The position numbers and the translations under genes are program-made. A stretch of 64,000 nucleotides of DNA. Origin: Hymenoscyphus infarciens. Lineage: Eukaryota; Ascomycota; Leotiomycetes; Helotiales; Helotiaceae. How positions within the stretch are numbered: the stretch's first letter is position 1; every line of letters starts with the position of its first letter. Shown in pieces: positions 47,952 to 59,306 of this stretch. Where the stretch lies: positions 1 through 64,000 of the forward strand of contig LLCB01000178.1 of NCBI GenBank assembly GCA_001414345.1, given 5' to 3'. The notes beneath the pieces were generated by a model. The model was not told the DNA's origin. It was given only the letters and a program-made list of their open reading frames with translations, and searched no databases.

Positions 47952-48250
47952 ATGTCTCCCACCCCCATGACAAAGGAAAACGCCAGCCACATCCAGTCCG
48001 CACAGGTAGGTCCCCCCAAGTTCCTCAACATCTTCTTGCCTCCCTGTCTGAGAGTTCTTCCTCGTTTCTCGGCTGACCATCTTTCATCATCCAGGCAAAA
48101 GCTGGGCACGACATGTCGTCAGCCAGCTTTGCTTCCCGAGCCCAAAGCGCCGGTGATCGTAACGCAGCCGCCGCTGGTAACACCGGCAACAACACTGGTG
48201 GAAAATACTATGGCGGGGCTGGCAAAGGTGCTGGAGGAAATAAAAAGTAG
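47952..48250 (+). CDS. small SMP-domain (seed-maturation-type) hydrophilic protein
   Basis: Two exons, 47952-48005 and 48095-48250, with an 89-bp intron (GTAGGT...CATCCAG), give only 69 aa. The product starts MSPTPMTKENASHIQSAQ and continues AKAGHDMSSASFASRAQSAG. It ends in an Ala/Gly/Asn-rich tail with KYYGGAGKG. The pattern MTKENASRIQS..A..G..M...SFASRAQSAGDRN is the short fungal form of the SMP family, named from plant late-embryogenesis proteins. These are small, hydrophilic, likely disordered proteins thought to be stress- or dormancy-related, though function in fungi is not established. The intron has no in-frame stop, so an unspliced transcript would encode a longer, unrelated tail (to 48446). 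I consider the spliced form real because only it keeps the family sequence. Confidence 0.8.
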
Positions 48251-49138
48251 ATGGTTCTCGTGGCGATTCGAGGGATCACGGAGTGCGACGGAGCCAAGGG
48301 AGACCGAAGGATTCTTGAGGTTATTTTCTTCTGAGCTTCTGTTTCAACTTTCATGGACAGATCTTTGTGGATTGGAAGGTGAAAAGGGAAAATCTTACAC
48401 TCTTTTTGTTTGTTTTTGGAAAGCAGTCTTTTGTCATTCAGTTTAGGGGTACAAGCACATTCGTTTGATAGTTAGAAAGTTCGAAAATTCAACATTTTGA
48501 GGCGTTCGATGTTTTGAAAGACATGAAGTTCCGTCTGACAACCGCAAGAAAAACCTTTGGAAATCAGTGTGGGTGTGGGGAGCTTATAATGGGAAGGTCT
48601 TAGGAGTTCGTGGAAAAGTTTTCCTGGGTGTACTTGCATTCATAATACGACTAGTGTCTTCATGCATCTGGACGGCTCCTGTTATCATCAATTTCAATGT
48701 ATAGTTAACCTCCTCTTTTTCGAGCCCCCTCGCTTAGCAAATGGGGGCTCTCCGATTTCTGAAAGAAAAACAATGATGTTGTAATCATCAAGGTCAAACA
48801 AGTTAACCTCGGCTTATGTTGGCAAGTATTCGGCGTAATAAGTTGTAGCTCATGGGTTGCGATCGACTGGCTTTCACTAAGCCCAAGAATAGCTTTAAAT
48901 ATGCCTTGCTAACAGCCTTGCGCCAAAAACACCCCCGCCTCAGCTTGGTCGATGATCCAATTGCCTAGAGATGTTGATTTCTTCTCTTAATGCCATTACA
49001 CAATGACCCTTGGACTTAATGACACCTTTAATGGCCCATTACGTGGCTTTTATTGCCTCGGAGCCAAACGATACTTGCCGGGCTCAACCCTCAGCCACTC
49101 AGCCTCGTATTTGAAGCTATTAGCAAAGCTACATAGTC
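48251..49138. other. intergenic, no gene seen
   Basis: Probable 3' UTR of the SMP gene, then normal-composition DNA without recognisable coding sequence or repeats. Confidence 0.45.
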
Positions 49139-49877
49139 ATGAACCCTTTATCAGCATTATCTGCTATTGTGCAATCCATCGATTTCAGTAGCCAGCTGGT
49201 ATGGAATGGACAACGTTTGCACCACTACTCCAGTGGTACGGAGGACGCGGTCAAAAGTATGGAGACTACAGGGCATCTGGCGCGAGCGCTGTCTTTCAGT
49301 GGACCTCCCTGTAAATTGACACCTATAATATCTCCTATAGGCTCGCTTATTCCTATGGCTAGAGTACTAACGCCTTTTTACAGGGAAGTGGCGAATCAGA
49401 AGCCATTTTTGCAGTTTACAGGGTCTTACAGCGCACTGCCCTGTAGTCCGTCCTCCGTACATTGCGCGAGAATCTGGACGTGATTTAGCAGAAAGAAACG
49501 CCATTTTACAAACACGTGAAAGACTTTCATGCCTGACGAAGGATAAACAAGCTCTCGAAGATCTCGCAACTCATTGCATTGAAATCGGAAGAGAATTACA
49601 TCGACGTTTAAAAATGCTCCAAGTACCTAAAAATGCGAAACGTGGAAAGTGGAAGAGTGTCCATCATGCTCTGAGGATTGTTTGGCGAACTCGACAGGTT
49701 TTCACTCCTCCTGACCTACGGAGCTGCTCCCAACGAATTACCAAGCCTTTAATATGTCAAGATTTTTGGAGAAAATCTGGCGTCCTGGACCAAGTAAAAG
49801 TCGATAGATTGTTTCTTGAAATTGGTGCAGATCCTCGCAGTTTGCCCACTAGACGATATTTGTGGAGCATCTCTTAA
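49139..49877 (+). pseudogene. N-terminal domain of an NLR/ankyrin-type fungal protein, interrupted and truncated
   Basis: The frame opens at ATG 49139 with MNPLSALSAIVQSIDFSSQL and HHYSSG, the typical start of the helical N-terminal domain that heads many fungal NACHT or ankyrin proteins (SesA/Helo-like class). After a 219-bp MITE the domain resumes in other frames as DLAERNAILQTRERLSC, KQALEDLATHCIEIGRELHR and KRGKWKSVHHALRIVW. It stops at 49877 with no downstream NACHT, ankyrin or WD repeats. Removing the MITE restores GTLRENLDV but a further frame change remains, so the gene is dead for two reasons. Such proteins act in nonself recognition and programmed cell death in fungi. Confidence 0.7.
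49239..49457. mobile_element. MITE (family B) with TA target duplication inside a pseudogene
   Basis: The ends CGGAGGAC and GTCCTCCG are inverted copies, flanked by TA at 49237-49238 and 49458-49459. Inside them a second inverted pair occurs, CTACAGGGCA and TGCCCTGTAG, and a third inner pair around CCTCCCTGTAA and TTACAGGGA, so the element can fold into a long hairpin. It is not AT-converted. A diverged copy lies at 51226-51408. Confidence 0.75.
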
Positions 49878-51225
49878 CCCACGGTATAGGTATAAATGGA
49901 ATAATTCCGCGGCAGGTACACAACAGTCTGTCTCAGTCCCCTAGTTTATTAAAACGATTTTCGAAGACTAACCTTCAGCTGTGACCTCCTCGAAATACAT
50001 TCTTCAAAATGGTAGAAGCTTGAGGAGAATAGCCAAAAAGCAAGCGCGATACAGAGATCGTTGAACAAAGTCAAGCAAGCGCCACGGTCATCGTCAAAAA
50101 GCCACCTTTCAGTATACTCAAGCGTGTTTTTCGAACGAAAAGATTAGGCACGCCCGAGAGACGAGCTGAGGTAGCTAGTTTCTAGCACATGTAGCGAGTA
50201 ATATATGGATTATTAACACCGTTCTATACTTTACAGGAAATTTCATACAGCTTGTTAGAAGAAAACACTCTTCCGGGTAAAGTTACAAACACTTTATATA
50301 TATTTTCAACGACCTCATTTTTCCAAAGACCTAAAACAACAAATTTCTCTCACCTACTTTCCCAAACAAAACATCAACTCTCATTCCCTCACCATTCTAC
50401 ATATCCCAGAAAAACAGCCATCTAAAAGATTCCTCCTAAACTTCTAAAACCACAAGATTATATAAAGAAAGATTAAATTCTCGTCTATTTAGAAAAGAGC
50501 CCATTCGCAAGAAGCATCACTCCTCACTACTCCCGAGTCCCGCGATAAGAGCGGCTTCGAAAGAAGTTTCACCGTCGAGATGAAGATTCTTCTCGCTGAA
50601 TCTTACGCTCGAGCTCTAGAAGGAAAGTAACTAAGCAACGAATGTAGCATAGAAACCAGATATCTGTATCAAAAAACCAACTCCTCATAACAAATCAACA
50701 CAGCCAACAAAACCCGATAACAAATTCGCAACCATCAAAGCATCACCGCACCATCTATTACTCGCCCCTCCTTTCTTCATCTAACACAGTAACACTGAAC
50801 AGTAGTAACCCCCAAGCCTCAAGTGACTGGCTAAAATCCAAACATCAAACTTAGAACAACACCTCACTACCCAACCATCATCTTCGCCAACTACAACTTC
50901 CATGTACCCTCCTTTAATCCACTCAATTTATCTCAGATCTTCAGGTTAACCGAGGTCAACACACGCCCCATCTATTCAAGCCCGACTCATATCACGAACG
51001 TAAAGTAAAATTGGGGCTTTCGAGAGTGCCTTGAGTTGAAAGTCGTCCGTGCAATCGCTCCAGGCACACTGTACTGTTTTCGGAGATAGGAAATATATGA
51101 AATCCTATCCCAATACTTCCTCTGATCTGAATTTTCACCAATAGTCAGGTAGAAACCGTGAAATCGAGAAAAAGAACAGCACAAAAGGCCACCTAATAAT
51201 GGTAGACATGTCTCGTTCGCATTTC
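49878..51225. other. intergenic, no gene seen
   Basis: C/A-rich on the plus strand in places (50330-50900), with no frame of useful length and no recognisable remnant of the missing 3' half of the preceding pseudogene. Confidence 0.45.
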
Positions 51226-51408
51226 TTGGAGGCGGGGTCAAAAGTATAGAGAATTTACACTACGCTGCAATTCAGTGGACCTCCCTGTGAATCACGGCTC
51301 GCAAGCTTAGTTGGCTCGCTTACTCCTATGGCTTCAGGGAATCAACGCCATTACAGGGATGTGGCGAAGCCATCAGAAGACACTTTACAGGGCATTACAG
51401 CGTGGTGT
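51226..51408. mobile_element. second, diverged copy of MITE family B
   Basis: It aligns with 49239-49457 in the same orientation: GGTCAAAAGTAT, TTCAGTGGACCTCCCTGT, CTCGCTTA.TCCTATGGCT and TTACAGGG..GTGGCGAA. The outer inverted repeats are eroded, and no target duplication is clear. Confidence 0.6.
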
Positions 51409-51879
51409 ATGCGCTTGCACTCACCGTCGTGACCGTACAACCAATTCAACTCACATCAAAATAAAAAAAACAGGAAAAGTAAAGAGACAAAAGCTGTCAA
51501 ATTTATCAACACGTTCTCCCCCCTTACAATTCCTGGTCCATCCATTTTAAAAAAGGGGAATCCGCGCATCGCAACAAGCTACACACAAATGAACTACGCT
51601 GGTGGTGGTATCTCTCGATTTTGCCCTCAAATCTTCCTTGCAAAAACGCCAATGATTGATGCCCAAAGCTTCATGTGATGTACCCTCACCAGCTAACTCC
51701 TTTTTTCGCACTTCCATAAATCAAATTTTGCCAGATCCCATTTCGTCTGTACGCCCATTCGTCCATTCATCATTGTCATCATCGTGACTTCTTCGCAAAA
51801 GCCAAAATAAAAAGAGAGGATAAAAGGAAATAGATGCCCCTAAATTCCCTGTTATGCGCCAAATCTACAAGTCTCGAAA

Positions 51880-54800
51880 TTAACGGGCGCCCATGGACGA
51901 GCCACCATTAGAGGGTCGGGTAGTTGCGAAATCGCCAAAGTCCTTAGGAACTTGCCAACCGTGTTGTGCACAAGCTCGCTTGTAGGCCTCGATAGCTTCA
52001 AAGACACCATAGTCCTGTTGACTACGTGACAAACCCTTGGATTCCAAACGAGCAGGTTTCGGCTCCAAGTTCATCATGGCCATGCGAACCTGGAGGAGGA
52101 CACTCTCAATAGATGAAACTGCGCTCCATCCAGAATTCGTGAGCAGTTCCATGCACATGGCCCCACCAGCCGTGACGTGTCCACCTCCTCCGTTCATGAA
52201 TGGCAAGAATCGAGGTCGGATGACTCGTATGAAAGGGGGACTATGTGGATAATCCTTTCCAAATCGAATTTCGAGGACAACGCTGGTGATGCCGGAAGCC
52301 TTCATGTCTTTTGCGAGTGGTGTGGTTTGATCGAATGAGTGCAGCTCGACAATCCATTGATACATGTTGCTGATAAGCTCTGCGTTGATGTACCATCCGA
52401 GCTCATGAAGGGGCGTCTTCTTCTGGATATCCAGAACCTCCTTCAAATTTCGTTGCAAAGTTCTCGTCGCCATGGAAGTGGCGTATGAGGGCTCATCTAG
52501 TATTGGCAAGGTTGATTGATCGAGTGACCCAGGAACGAAATCGGTAAGGGGGGCTTGGGGCCTGATTATGTTAGTAGAGTATTGTCACACAGAGGAAAAA
52601 AATGACTCACGACTTGGTAAGAGCACCACCTCCAGCTGTACTATTCTCATCATCGGAAAGAAGAAAGGCGATATCCTCCATTTCATCACTATCGCTGACC
52701 ACCATCAAGGACAAATCCTCACTTGCTTTGGAGCGCTTTTGCTTCTTCTTCATAGGTAGAGAAAGGAATTTATGCTTGTCGGCACGGAAACTGTTGGAAG
52801 TTATGATAGCACAAGACGGCACTCCAATGGTCTTGCTGAGAGTGGAAGTTGCCTCATAAGTTGGATCCTGAGGAATATCTTCCGCGCGAGTCCTATTTCG
52901 CATGTCAGCTAAATAATAAGTTGGAAGATATTGGGACATTTTCATACTCATTGATGCTTGCTGTGGTATCGTGATAGTAATACGGTGTCAAACTTTCGCT
53001 CCCTACTGCAGCAACTTGAACGAGCAAGTATCTGCATTGGATCCAATCGAGATGCTGTACAACAAGAAAAGGTTTACTGCTAGTGAATTGTGCAGGACAG
53101 TTAACAATCTCGTTCAAACTCATCGCGCGAGTAATTTTCAAGGAAGAGCCAGGCCAGAAGAGCTATGAAAGTTAGCGTGCTCATTGCGCGTGGGTATTAT
53201 ATGCTGGGCTTTTGATAAACTCACCTGGTTTGGAGCGGCATAACTAATGGACTGTGAACAAATGTCAGTTGGAGGTTTTTTCTAATATCAAGCATGTTGC
53301 AAATAACTTACAGTTGATTGATCCCGGGCATGGTACACTCCGTGACCGTGTGCTCGACCATTCAAAGTCTCCTTGAAATCTAGCCCTGTTCTGATAATGC
53401 TATGCCAATTCGAAAGACTGCTTCCATGCCAGGCGAAAATGGTTGGATAGGCATTACTGAGATTAGCCTGCTGTGCCTTGAGTGCCTTCAAAAATCGTTG
53501 TTCCTTATCAGGAGAGCCCTGTGCAAATCTGAACTGCACAAAACTCGACCCAATGTGTGCAATTCTCTGGTCCAGTCTGACCTTTGACATGTCGAGATCC
53601 AGTTCCTCCTGACCGGGACACTTGTCAACCTGAACAATGCATGATCTATTCGAAGCAACGATCCAGCGGAGAACTCCCAGAGCCGCAGGCGAGATGCGTT
53701 CATTCCAGGCGCGCAGGTTCGGCTCAGATGATCTACTCTGACGTAAAAGATACGATCTCATCTCCTTTATGGATGGCAGAGTGCCAAGGAGTGCAACGAT
53801 AGTCTCGGCCATGGACTGCTTGTCCATTTTATCAAAATTCTCGCTGTAGGGTACCAAGGTGGCTTTGACAATATTTTGAGGGGGCGGAGTTGTTGCAGGG
53901 GTAGGGACAGTGGCATTTGCGTCGGAATTCTTCAGAGTGACGGGTTCCTTTGACAACCGAACGGTAGGGAAAAATGCGATTTCGTGGACCCGATGGTGCT
54001 CTGGCAGGCGCTCTTTGCGATAGTTAGTATACAATGAGTGTGTAGTATGCATTGAACTTACCACCAGGAGTGATAATGACAACCCATTCTCCAACATTCA
54101 CAGGCGACTTGCCGTATGCTTGGTTATCAAAGGTGATCTCTTTGGAGACAGGATCAAACTTGACCTCCACTGATTTGTCCAAGTTTTGTCCATCGGCGGC
54201 AATACCCGAACGCTTCGGATTGTTTCCACCGTAACGACATATTGTAGGAGTTGTTACATGAAACATTACTTGGGGTACCAGCAGGGCCATGCCGGTCGGA
54301 TAATCTCGAATTCTCTGATTCTGCATGTTTATTAGCTTCTCAAGTGCTTATGTGCACAAAGTTCCACTCACGTATGCGCTGGCGTAGCAGAAACTGGTGA
54401 GCAAATCGACCACATATGGCTGAGTGAGAATTTCTGGAAGTAACGTTAGTCAATCGAAGCAAGAGGGGAATTATAGGACTCACCGTGTTCTATAGATGGC
54501 CCAAATCCTAAGGACATGTATTGATATAAGCAAAGAGGCTTGTCGCAAACATAAGGCTTCAATGCTTCAAACTCGTCTCGGAGCTTATCGTGACATACTA
54601 AACAATATTCTGTACAGCGGACCAGATATCGCAAAGCGAATTGTGCCGCGAGGAGAGGAAGGGAAATCTGTTCGTCGCCGTGGTCGATCAAGTGATCACA
54701 AGAGATCATATCCGGGAATGATTTTTGGTTAACAATTGCGTCTTCTTGATAAAGTGCGTCGGGGAGGTCAGATTCAGCATTGTCCATTCTAGACTGGTTT

Positions 54801-55957
54801 CGATTGTACCAGGTTTTCGCTCCAGACCAACCTACCCCAACATTATTTCGAATCTTGACGAGTGGTACAAGTGATTTGTTGATGAACTCGTTGAGAGAGC
54901 TACTGATAAAAAGACTACCAAATCCAGCAGGGCTTTCTTCCTTCAAGTCCTGGGTGCCTCCTGTATTAGAAGAATTTGGGCCATACTTCTTGGACTCACT
55001 GAAAGCGGCGAGTGCTTCGACCAACGTTGGTTTATACTTCTTGCCGACACCAATTCGATACTCGATACTAAGGTTTTGAGCAGCCTCGGAAAGGATGTCT
55101 TCAAAGGTTTTGTATTCATCGGTGTAGCGAGCTAGAAGAATGATGTACTGTTGTGGCTCCAAGTCCCAGGCCTGGATCGCTTCTTCTGAGAGACCGAGTT
55201 TGTCGACCTTGACGGACATGCTGAGCATTGTAAACATGGACTCCGCCTTTGCTCCATCCAAAATTCCAATTCGAAAACCGGCTCGTTTGACAGCTCGAAG
55301 GTCTGCTCTAATACGGCGACTGATTCGAGCTGCAGCCTCTGAGCCGAGCTTCAACTTTGTCACGTTTCTTGGACCTTTGGAAGGGCCCTGTGTCCAGTCT
55401 TCGTCGTCAGATTCGGGAAATGCGTCTGAATCTGAATCTTCGTTGTCTGCCTCCTCATCTGCCTCCATATCCGAAGCACTGCCAATGTCGACTGGGTGTT
55501 CTCGAGTCCCGGCAGAAAAGTGACGTCCAAGCTTCTGGGAAATAGTGGCCAGCAGATCTTGAATGCGCATTCCGGCCGAAGTCTCCTGGATGTCTTGCAA
55601 TACGTCATTGACGCCATCAGGTAGATCCATGGATTCTGTGGTGATCATATACATGTTTTCCAAAGGGTAACCGCCAACCTCTGCAAGACGTCAGTGGATC
55701 CAAACTAGAAATAAGAGGGTTCTGGAGCCATGTCGGCGCGATAGAAGAAGATAATATCAAGCGCAAGGATTGGGGGATGATGGCGGGAGTGGTCACCTAC
55801 CCAAAGAGATCAAAGATATTTCAATTGGCGCGCCCGTTGAGGCAACATAACAAAGGTGTACCTCGCCATCCTCACCACCCTTCGCAAAGGAGATGATACC
55901 AGGAATCTGTTCACAGGACGCGGCCACCACATCAGCGATATAAGCCTTCCGACCCAT
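51880..55957 (-). CDS. ADP-ribosyltransferase (PARP-type) fused to a ubiquitin-conjugating E2 domain
   Basis: Nine exons: 55957-55801, 55680-54484, 54433-54372, 54320-54062, 54012-53312, 53251-53225, 53162-52948, 52892-52611 and 52561-51880. All introns are GT-AG, 47-120 bp, and the product is 1193 aa with continuous frame. The N-terminus MGRKAYIADVVAASCEQ is followed by a UBC-PARP helper region with an acidic stretch (about 115-140). The PARP catalytic domain spans about 700-870. The NAD-binding His754 is in FAWHGSSLSNWHSII, Tyr785 is in HGVYHARD, and RAMSLNEIVNCP lies in exon 7. A Lys-rich linker (KKKQKRSK) may be a nuclear signal. The C-terminal UBC domain (about 985-1150) has catalytic Cys1103 in GGAMCMELLTNSGWS, UBE2Q-like. 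Such PARP-E2 fusions occur in filamentous fungi, but their function is largely unknown. A 53-aa exon 1 and the EVGGYPLENMY junction support the start. Exon 4 contains a slightly atypical insert (VPQVMFHVTTP), so one extra small intron there is possible. Confidence 0.88.
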
Positions 55958-57084
55958 TGTTGGTTGAACAAGGGGGAAGGTGAATGAATGTATTGGTGTT
56001 TGGTGCGGTCGTCGACCGATTGATGGTAAGTGTACTTTGCGTGACCTGGGAAAAGAAACGGCAACCTGAGATGTTGGAAGTTGGAAGTTGGATGGTGAGA
56101 TGAAGGCGGAGGTGGATGCCGACGCAAAGAAGGAGATGGAAATATGAATATGTGAGAAGGAGGATATTTGTAGGGTGGTTTGCTGGGTCAGACTAAGACC
56201 ATCTCCCGCAGCGAAAAAGTATGGTGAATGGAAGAAAGTTGGACAGTTTCGATCTTCAGAGAATCGAATGGTGAACTTGCAACTCACCACTCTCAAATGA
56301 CCTTGATTGGCCGGCCTGCTGCCTCGACGAATCTTGGGGAAGCTTCGCTTATATTATTTCAGTCGCGACAGTTGGAGGGAAGACAGGAAGTTTGTCTGGC
56401 TATGAAACAAAGGATGTCGATATATGAGTCAAAGTCTTGAGACGAGGAACATAGGAGGAAGATGGATGTCGGTAAAATAGGGTGAAGAGGTCGTGGGCGA
56501 TACCTTTATCAATTGGGGCAAGGTCTCAGCCTCGCCGTTGGTTGCCTTACGTAGAGACCTCTATCTGCCAATCATCTAGATACCTGTAATTATCTTTGAG
56601 GCTTTCTAGGTGGTAGCCTGGAGCCGGGCCGGGGCTAAAGCTACCTTACAGGGTTATAGTAGTGGACTCTCTAAAGACTATTTTAAACTAACTAAGCATA
56701 ATTAATTATTATATAAGAGTTAATAAATGCCTTAACTATTAGACGATAATTAAGGATTTTAAGACTTAAAAAATCCTTAACTATTAAGTAAGCTTAATTC
56801 TTAAAAGAGAATTAATTATTTACTTCTTAAATAATTCCTTAATTAAGAGTAAGAGCTTAAGAATCAAAGCTTCTTAAAGCAAGTATAAGTATATACTAGC
56901 GAGAAGAACTATACTCTAGTATCATTGTGACGTTGGGAGACAAACCTTTCTTTGGCGATACCTTCACCTTTACTCCCGGCACACCCTCCTTACCCCACCA
57001 CCTGATCTCCCCTCAAGATCTCCCTCAACCTAGGAGCCGGACCCAGGACGGAGTTGTACCCTTAAGCTTCTTATTCTTACCGTC
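55958..57084. other. intergenic with an AT-rich island at about 56640-56925
   Basis: The first 500 bp are the likely promoter of the PARP-E2 gene. From 56640 to 56925 a strongly AT-rich patch contains repeated inverted TTAATTA/TAATTAA motifs, presumably a small RIP-mutated repeat remnant. The GC-rich hairpin GGTAGC...GCTACC at about 56611-56645 lies at its edge. The next gene's leader follows. Confidence 0.5.
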
Positions 57085-58191
57085 ATGGCCATGGCCTCAA
57101 CCCGAAGGAGAGCCCCAAGCAATGCAGCTAGAGCAGCCCAGCAAAAGGCAGTTCCAACACTAACCTCCTACCTACCCAAATCAATACACGCAGCAGACTC
57201 AACCCTCCAACCCTTCCTAAACCCCAATTTCGATCCCGCCGAATATCTCAACTCCACCCTCCCTTCTCTCCACCACACATCCAATGCCTCCCAACCCCCC
57301 AAAGGCAGCGCGCAGTTGGGGGAGCTTTCCACGCAGACTCAGACCCTTCTCTCCCAGCTCAGCGCGAATACCACGAGACTCACCACAACCCTCACCCAAT
57401 TGACCGATGAGATCCTTCGAAGTGGAAGTCGGCTAGCATACGAGGTCGAGGTCTTACGAGGGGAAACATTGGGATTATCAGAAGCTTTGACAGAAGGTCT
57501 GCAGGAAGATGTGGCCAAATTTGTGCCGACTGGACTGGAGCAAGATTTGGCACGCAAACAATCGAAACCGACCGAGGTCAATGGGCACACGAGGAGGGCA
57601 TCGATAGCTGCCCCAAAGACTCCTGTGAAGGAAGAGACACCGGCGATTCTGGATCCACCGTACATCACGCAATTGCGAACCCTCACATTGGTACGGTCAC
57701 GGCTCGATGCTGTGATCAAGACCTTTGGTGATGCGATGGCTTGGACTTTCCCGCCCTCGGAGGTTTCCGTAACCTCTTCTTTTTTGTCTGTGTCAGCTCC
57801 AGAGCCTGGCTCGGAAATGCATAGCACGGAAGAAAAAGGGCAACAGGTGTCTAAAAAGCTGCGAGATGAAATTGCGGATCTATTGATTGGTGGAGATCCC
57901 GTTGATGGAATCGAGGCGGCTGCGAAAAGAGTCGAAGAGCTCAAAGAGCTAGTCATCGTATGGAAGGGGACTGCTGAAGAGAGGGCAAGAGTTAAATTTG
58001 TAGAGAGTTTGGCAAAGTTGGTTGAAGATAGGCATCGGGAACTGCTGCGAGATGCGGAACAGGGCTCACGACTAAGTCAACGAGTCGAGTCACTGCGAGA
58101 GGAAGAAGAGTCGGAAACCAGTGCGGGCGAGGCCAAGTCACAGGGTGGTTATGGATTCCTCAGCCAGTTGCAGAAACTCCGAGGTGCTTGA
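57085..58191 (+). CDS. coiled-coil protein, probable COG7-like Golgi tethering subunit
   Basis: Single exon, 368 aa, from the first of two close ATGs (MAMASTRRRAPSN). After a basic N-terminus comes FDPAEYLNSTLPSLHHTS, then a long helix rich in Leu, Ser and Thr (about 85-150; LTTTLTQLTDEILRSGSRLA), a polar linker, and a second helical part starting PPYITQLRTLTLVRSRLDAV. More heptad-like helices follow (about 255-345). The FDxxEYLN start followed by a helix of the TxLLSQL type resembles the N-terminus of COG subunit 7, a component of the conserved oligomeric Golgi complex that tethers retrograde vesicles. I am sure it is a real gene but only moderately sure of the COG7 name. No membrane segment or signal peptide is visible. 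Confidence 0.7.
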   Translation: MAMASTRRRAPSNAARAAQQKAVPTLTSYLPKSIHAADSTLQPFLNPNFDPAEYLNSTLPSLHHTSNASQPPKGSAQLGELSTQTQTLLSQLSANTTRLTTTLTQLTDEILRSGSRLAYEVEVLRGETLGLSEALTEGLQEDVAKFVPTGLEQDLARKQSKPTEVNGHTRRASIAAPKTPVKEETPAILDPPYITQLRTLTLVRSRLDAVIKTFGDAMAWTFPPSEVSVTSSFLSVSAPEPGSEMHSTEEKGQQVSKKLRDEIADLLIGGDPVDGIEAAAKRVEELKELVIVWKGTAEERARVKFVESLAKLVEDRHRELLRDAEQGSRLSQRVESLREEEESETSAGEAKSQGGYGFLSQLQKLRGA

Positions 58192-59306
58192 TAGCACATT
58201 AGGCAAAGTATGAGAAAAAAATAACTCCTGGTGCTCTCTTAGTCTCGTGATTTTGTTGCTTCACACTCCCAGGTATCGAGCGGCGGTTCTTTCATCTTCT
58301 TCGACAGCAAGTCGCATGACGTATTTATGGCGAAATATATTTCGCTTGCTTGTCTTGCAACTTTCGCGGTTTATCTGGGGAGACCATCAATCGAAGGAGC
58401 GCGGCTCTTACAGCAAAGGCTGAGAACCTGGAAATGATCTCTGAAGGTTCTCCAGAAGGAAGATGAGAGACCTGGGCATTGCTCTGCGTACACCTAATTT
58501 GTCCTATTGATGCGATGGAAACTGCCTAGGGCAATTTAAAAGTATTGTTCAAAGGTATTGGGGAGAAACGAGATAACAACTTACCAATTCTTCTAATCCT
58601 TTTCGAACAATACCTTTCATTCTTTAAAGTATTCTGCACAATCGATTCAAAGTGGGTGTACACAGAGCAATGACACGATCTCTTACCACTAAGGTTCTCA
58701 AGCGAGAGCTCCAATTGTTTGTTAAAAATAATAAGGTAACATATAATATATATAATATATATCATGATGTATACTAACGTTTAGCTAGTAAATATTATAG
58801 TAGATACTTTTGCTCGCACTTCCTTTAAATATATATATAAAGATAAATAATATACTCTTTTAATCTCTTGACCTTGAACTTTTATATATATATACTCCTA
58901 GATCTCTACTACCACTAGTACTAGTACCGCTCTACTATAAATACGCTACTCTATCGACGTCGGTTACGAGCTCGTAACCGTAAAATCGGGTATATATAGA
59001 CTCTTTCTCTTATAACGTAATAGTAATTAAAGTGGTGGACTTTTAGTGAAGTGACTAAAACCGACGATAGTTATGCTAAATATTAGTAAAATAGGTGTAC
59101 TAAGAGGTGTACTAAATATCTGTAAGAGAGCTAAACGGTAATCACTAATTATTGATTAAAGGTGAAGAGTTAATTAAACATTGCGAGCACCTTTTGACTC
59201 TGTACTCGTGTACAAATCTTATATATCTAAATTAAATTATATGCGAGCTAAACAGGCCCTTAGAGCAGTTTCCTTACAACGTCACTCGAGAATTTAAATA
59301 GACGCC
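58192..59306. other. intergenic with a RIP-type AT island at about 58730-59270
   Basis: Normal composition to 58720, then about 540 bp of AT-rich DNA with TA runs and no frame. It is probably an old repeat. I could not find convincing terminal repeats. Confidence 0.5.

Noticed and set aside
47640..48446. 268-codon frame on the plus strand
   Set aside because: It contains the true first exon of the SMP gene but then reads through an intron and out of frame through exon 2.
56605..56650. Possible tRNA or structured RNA at the GGTAGC...GCTACC hairpin
   Set aside because: The stem is only six base pairs, with no cloverleaf arms, no A/B box pair and no anticodon loop. I found no tRNA in the window.
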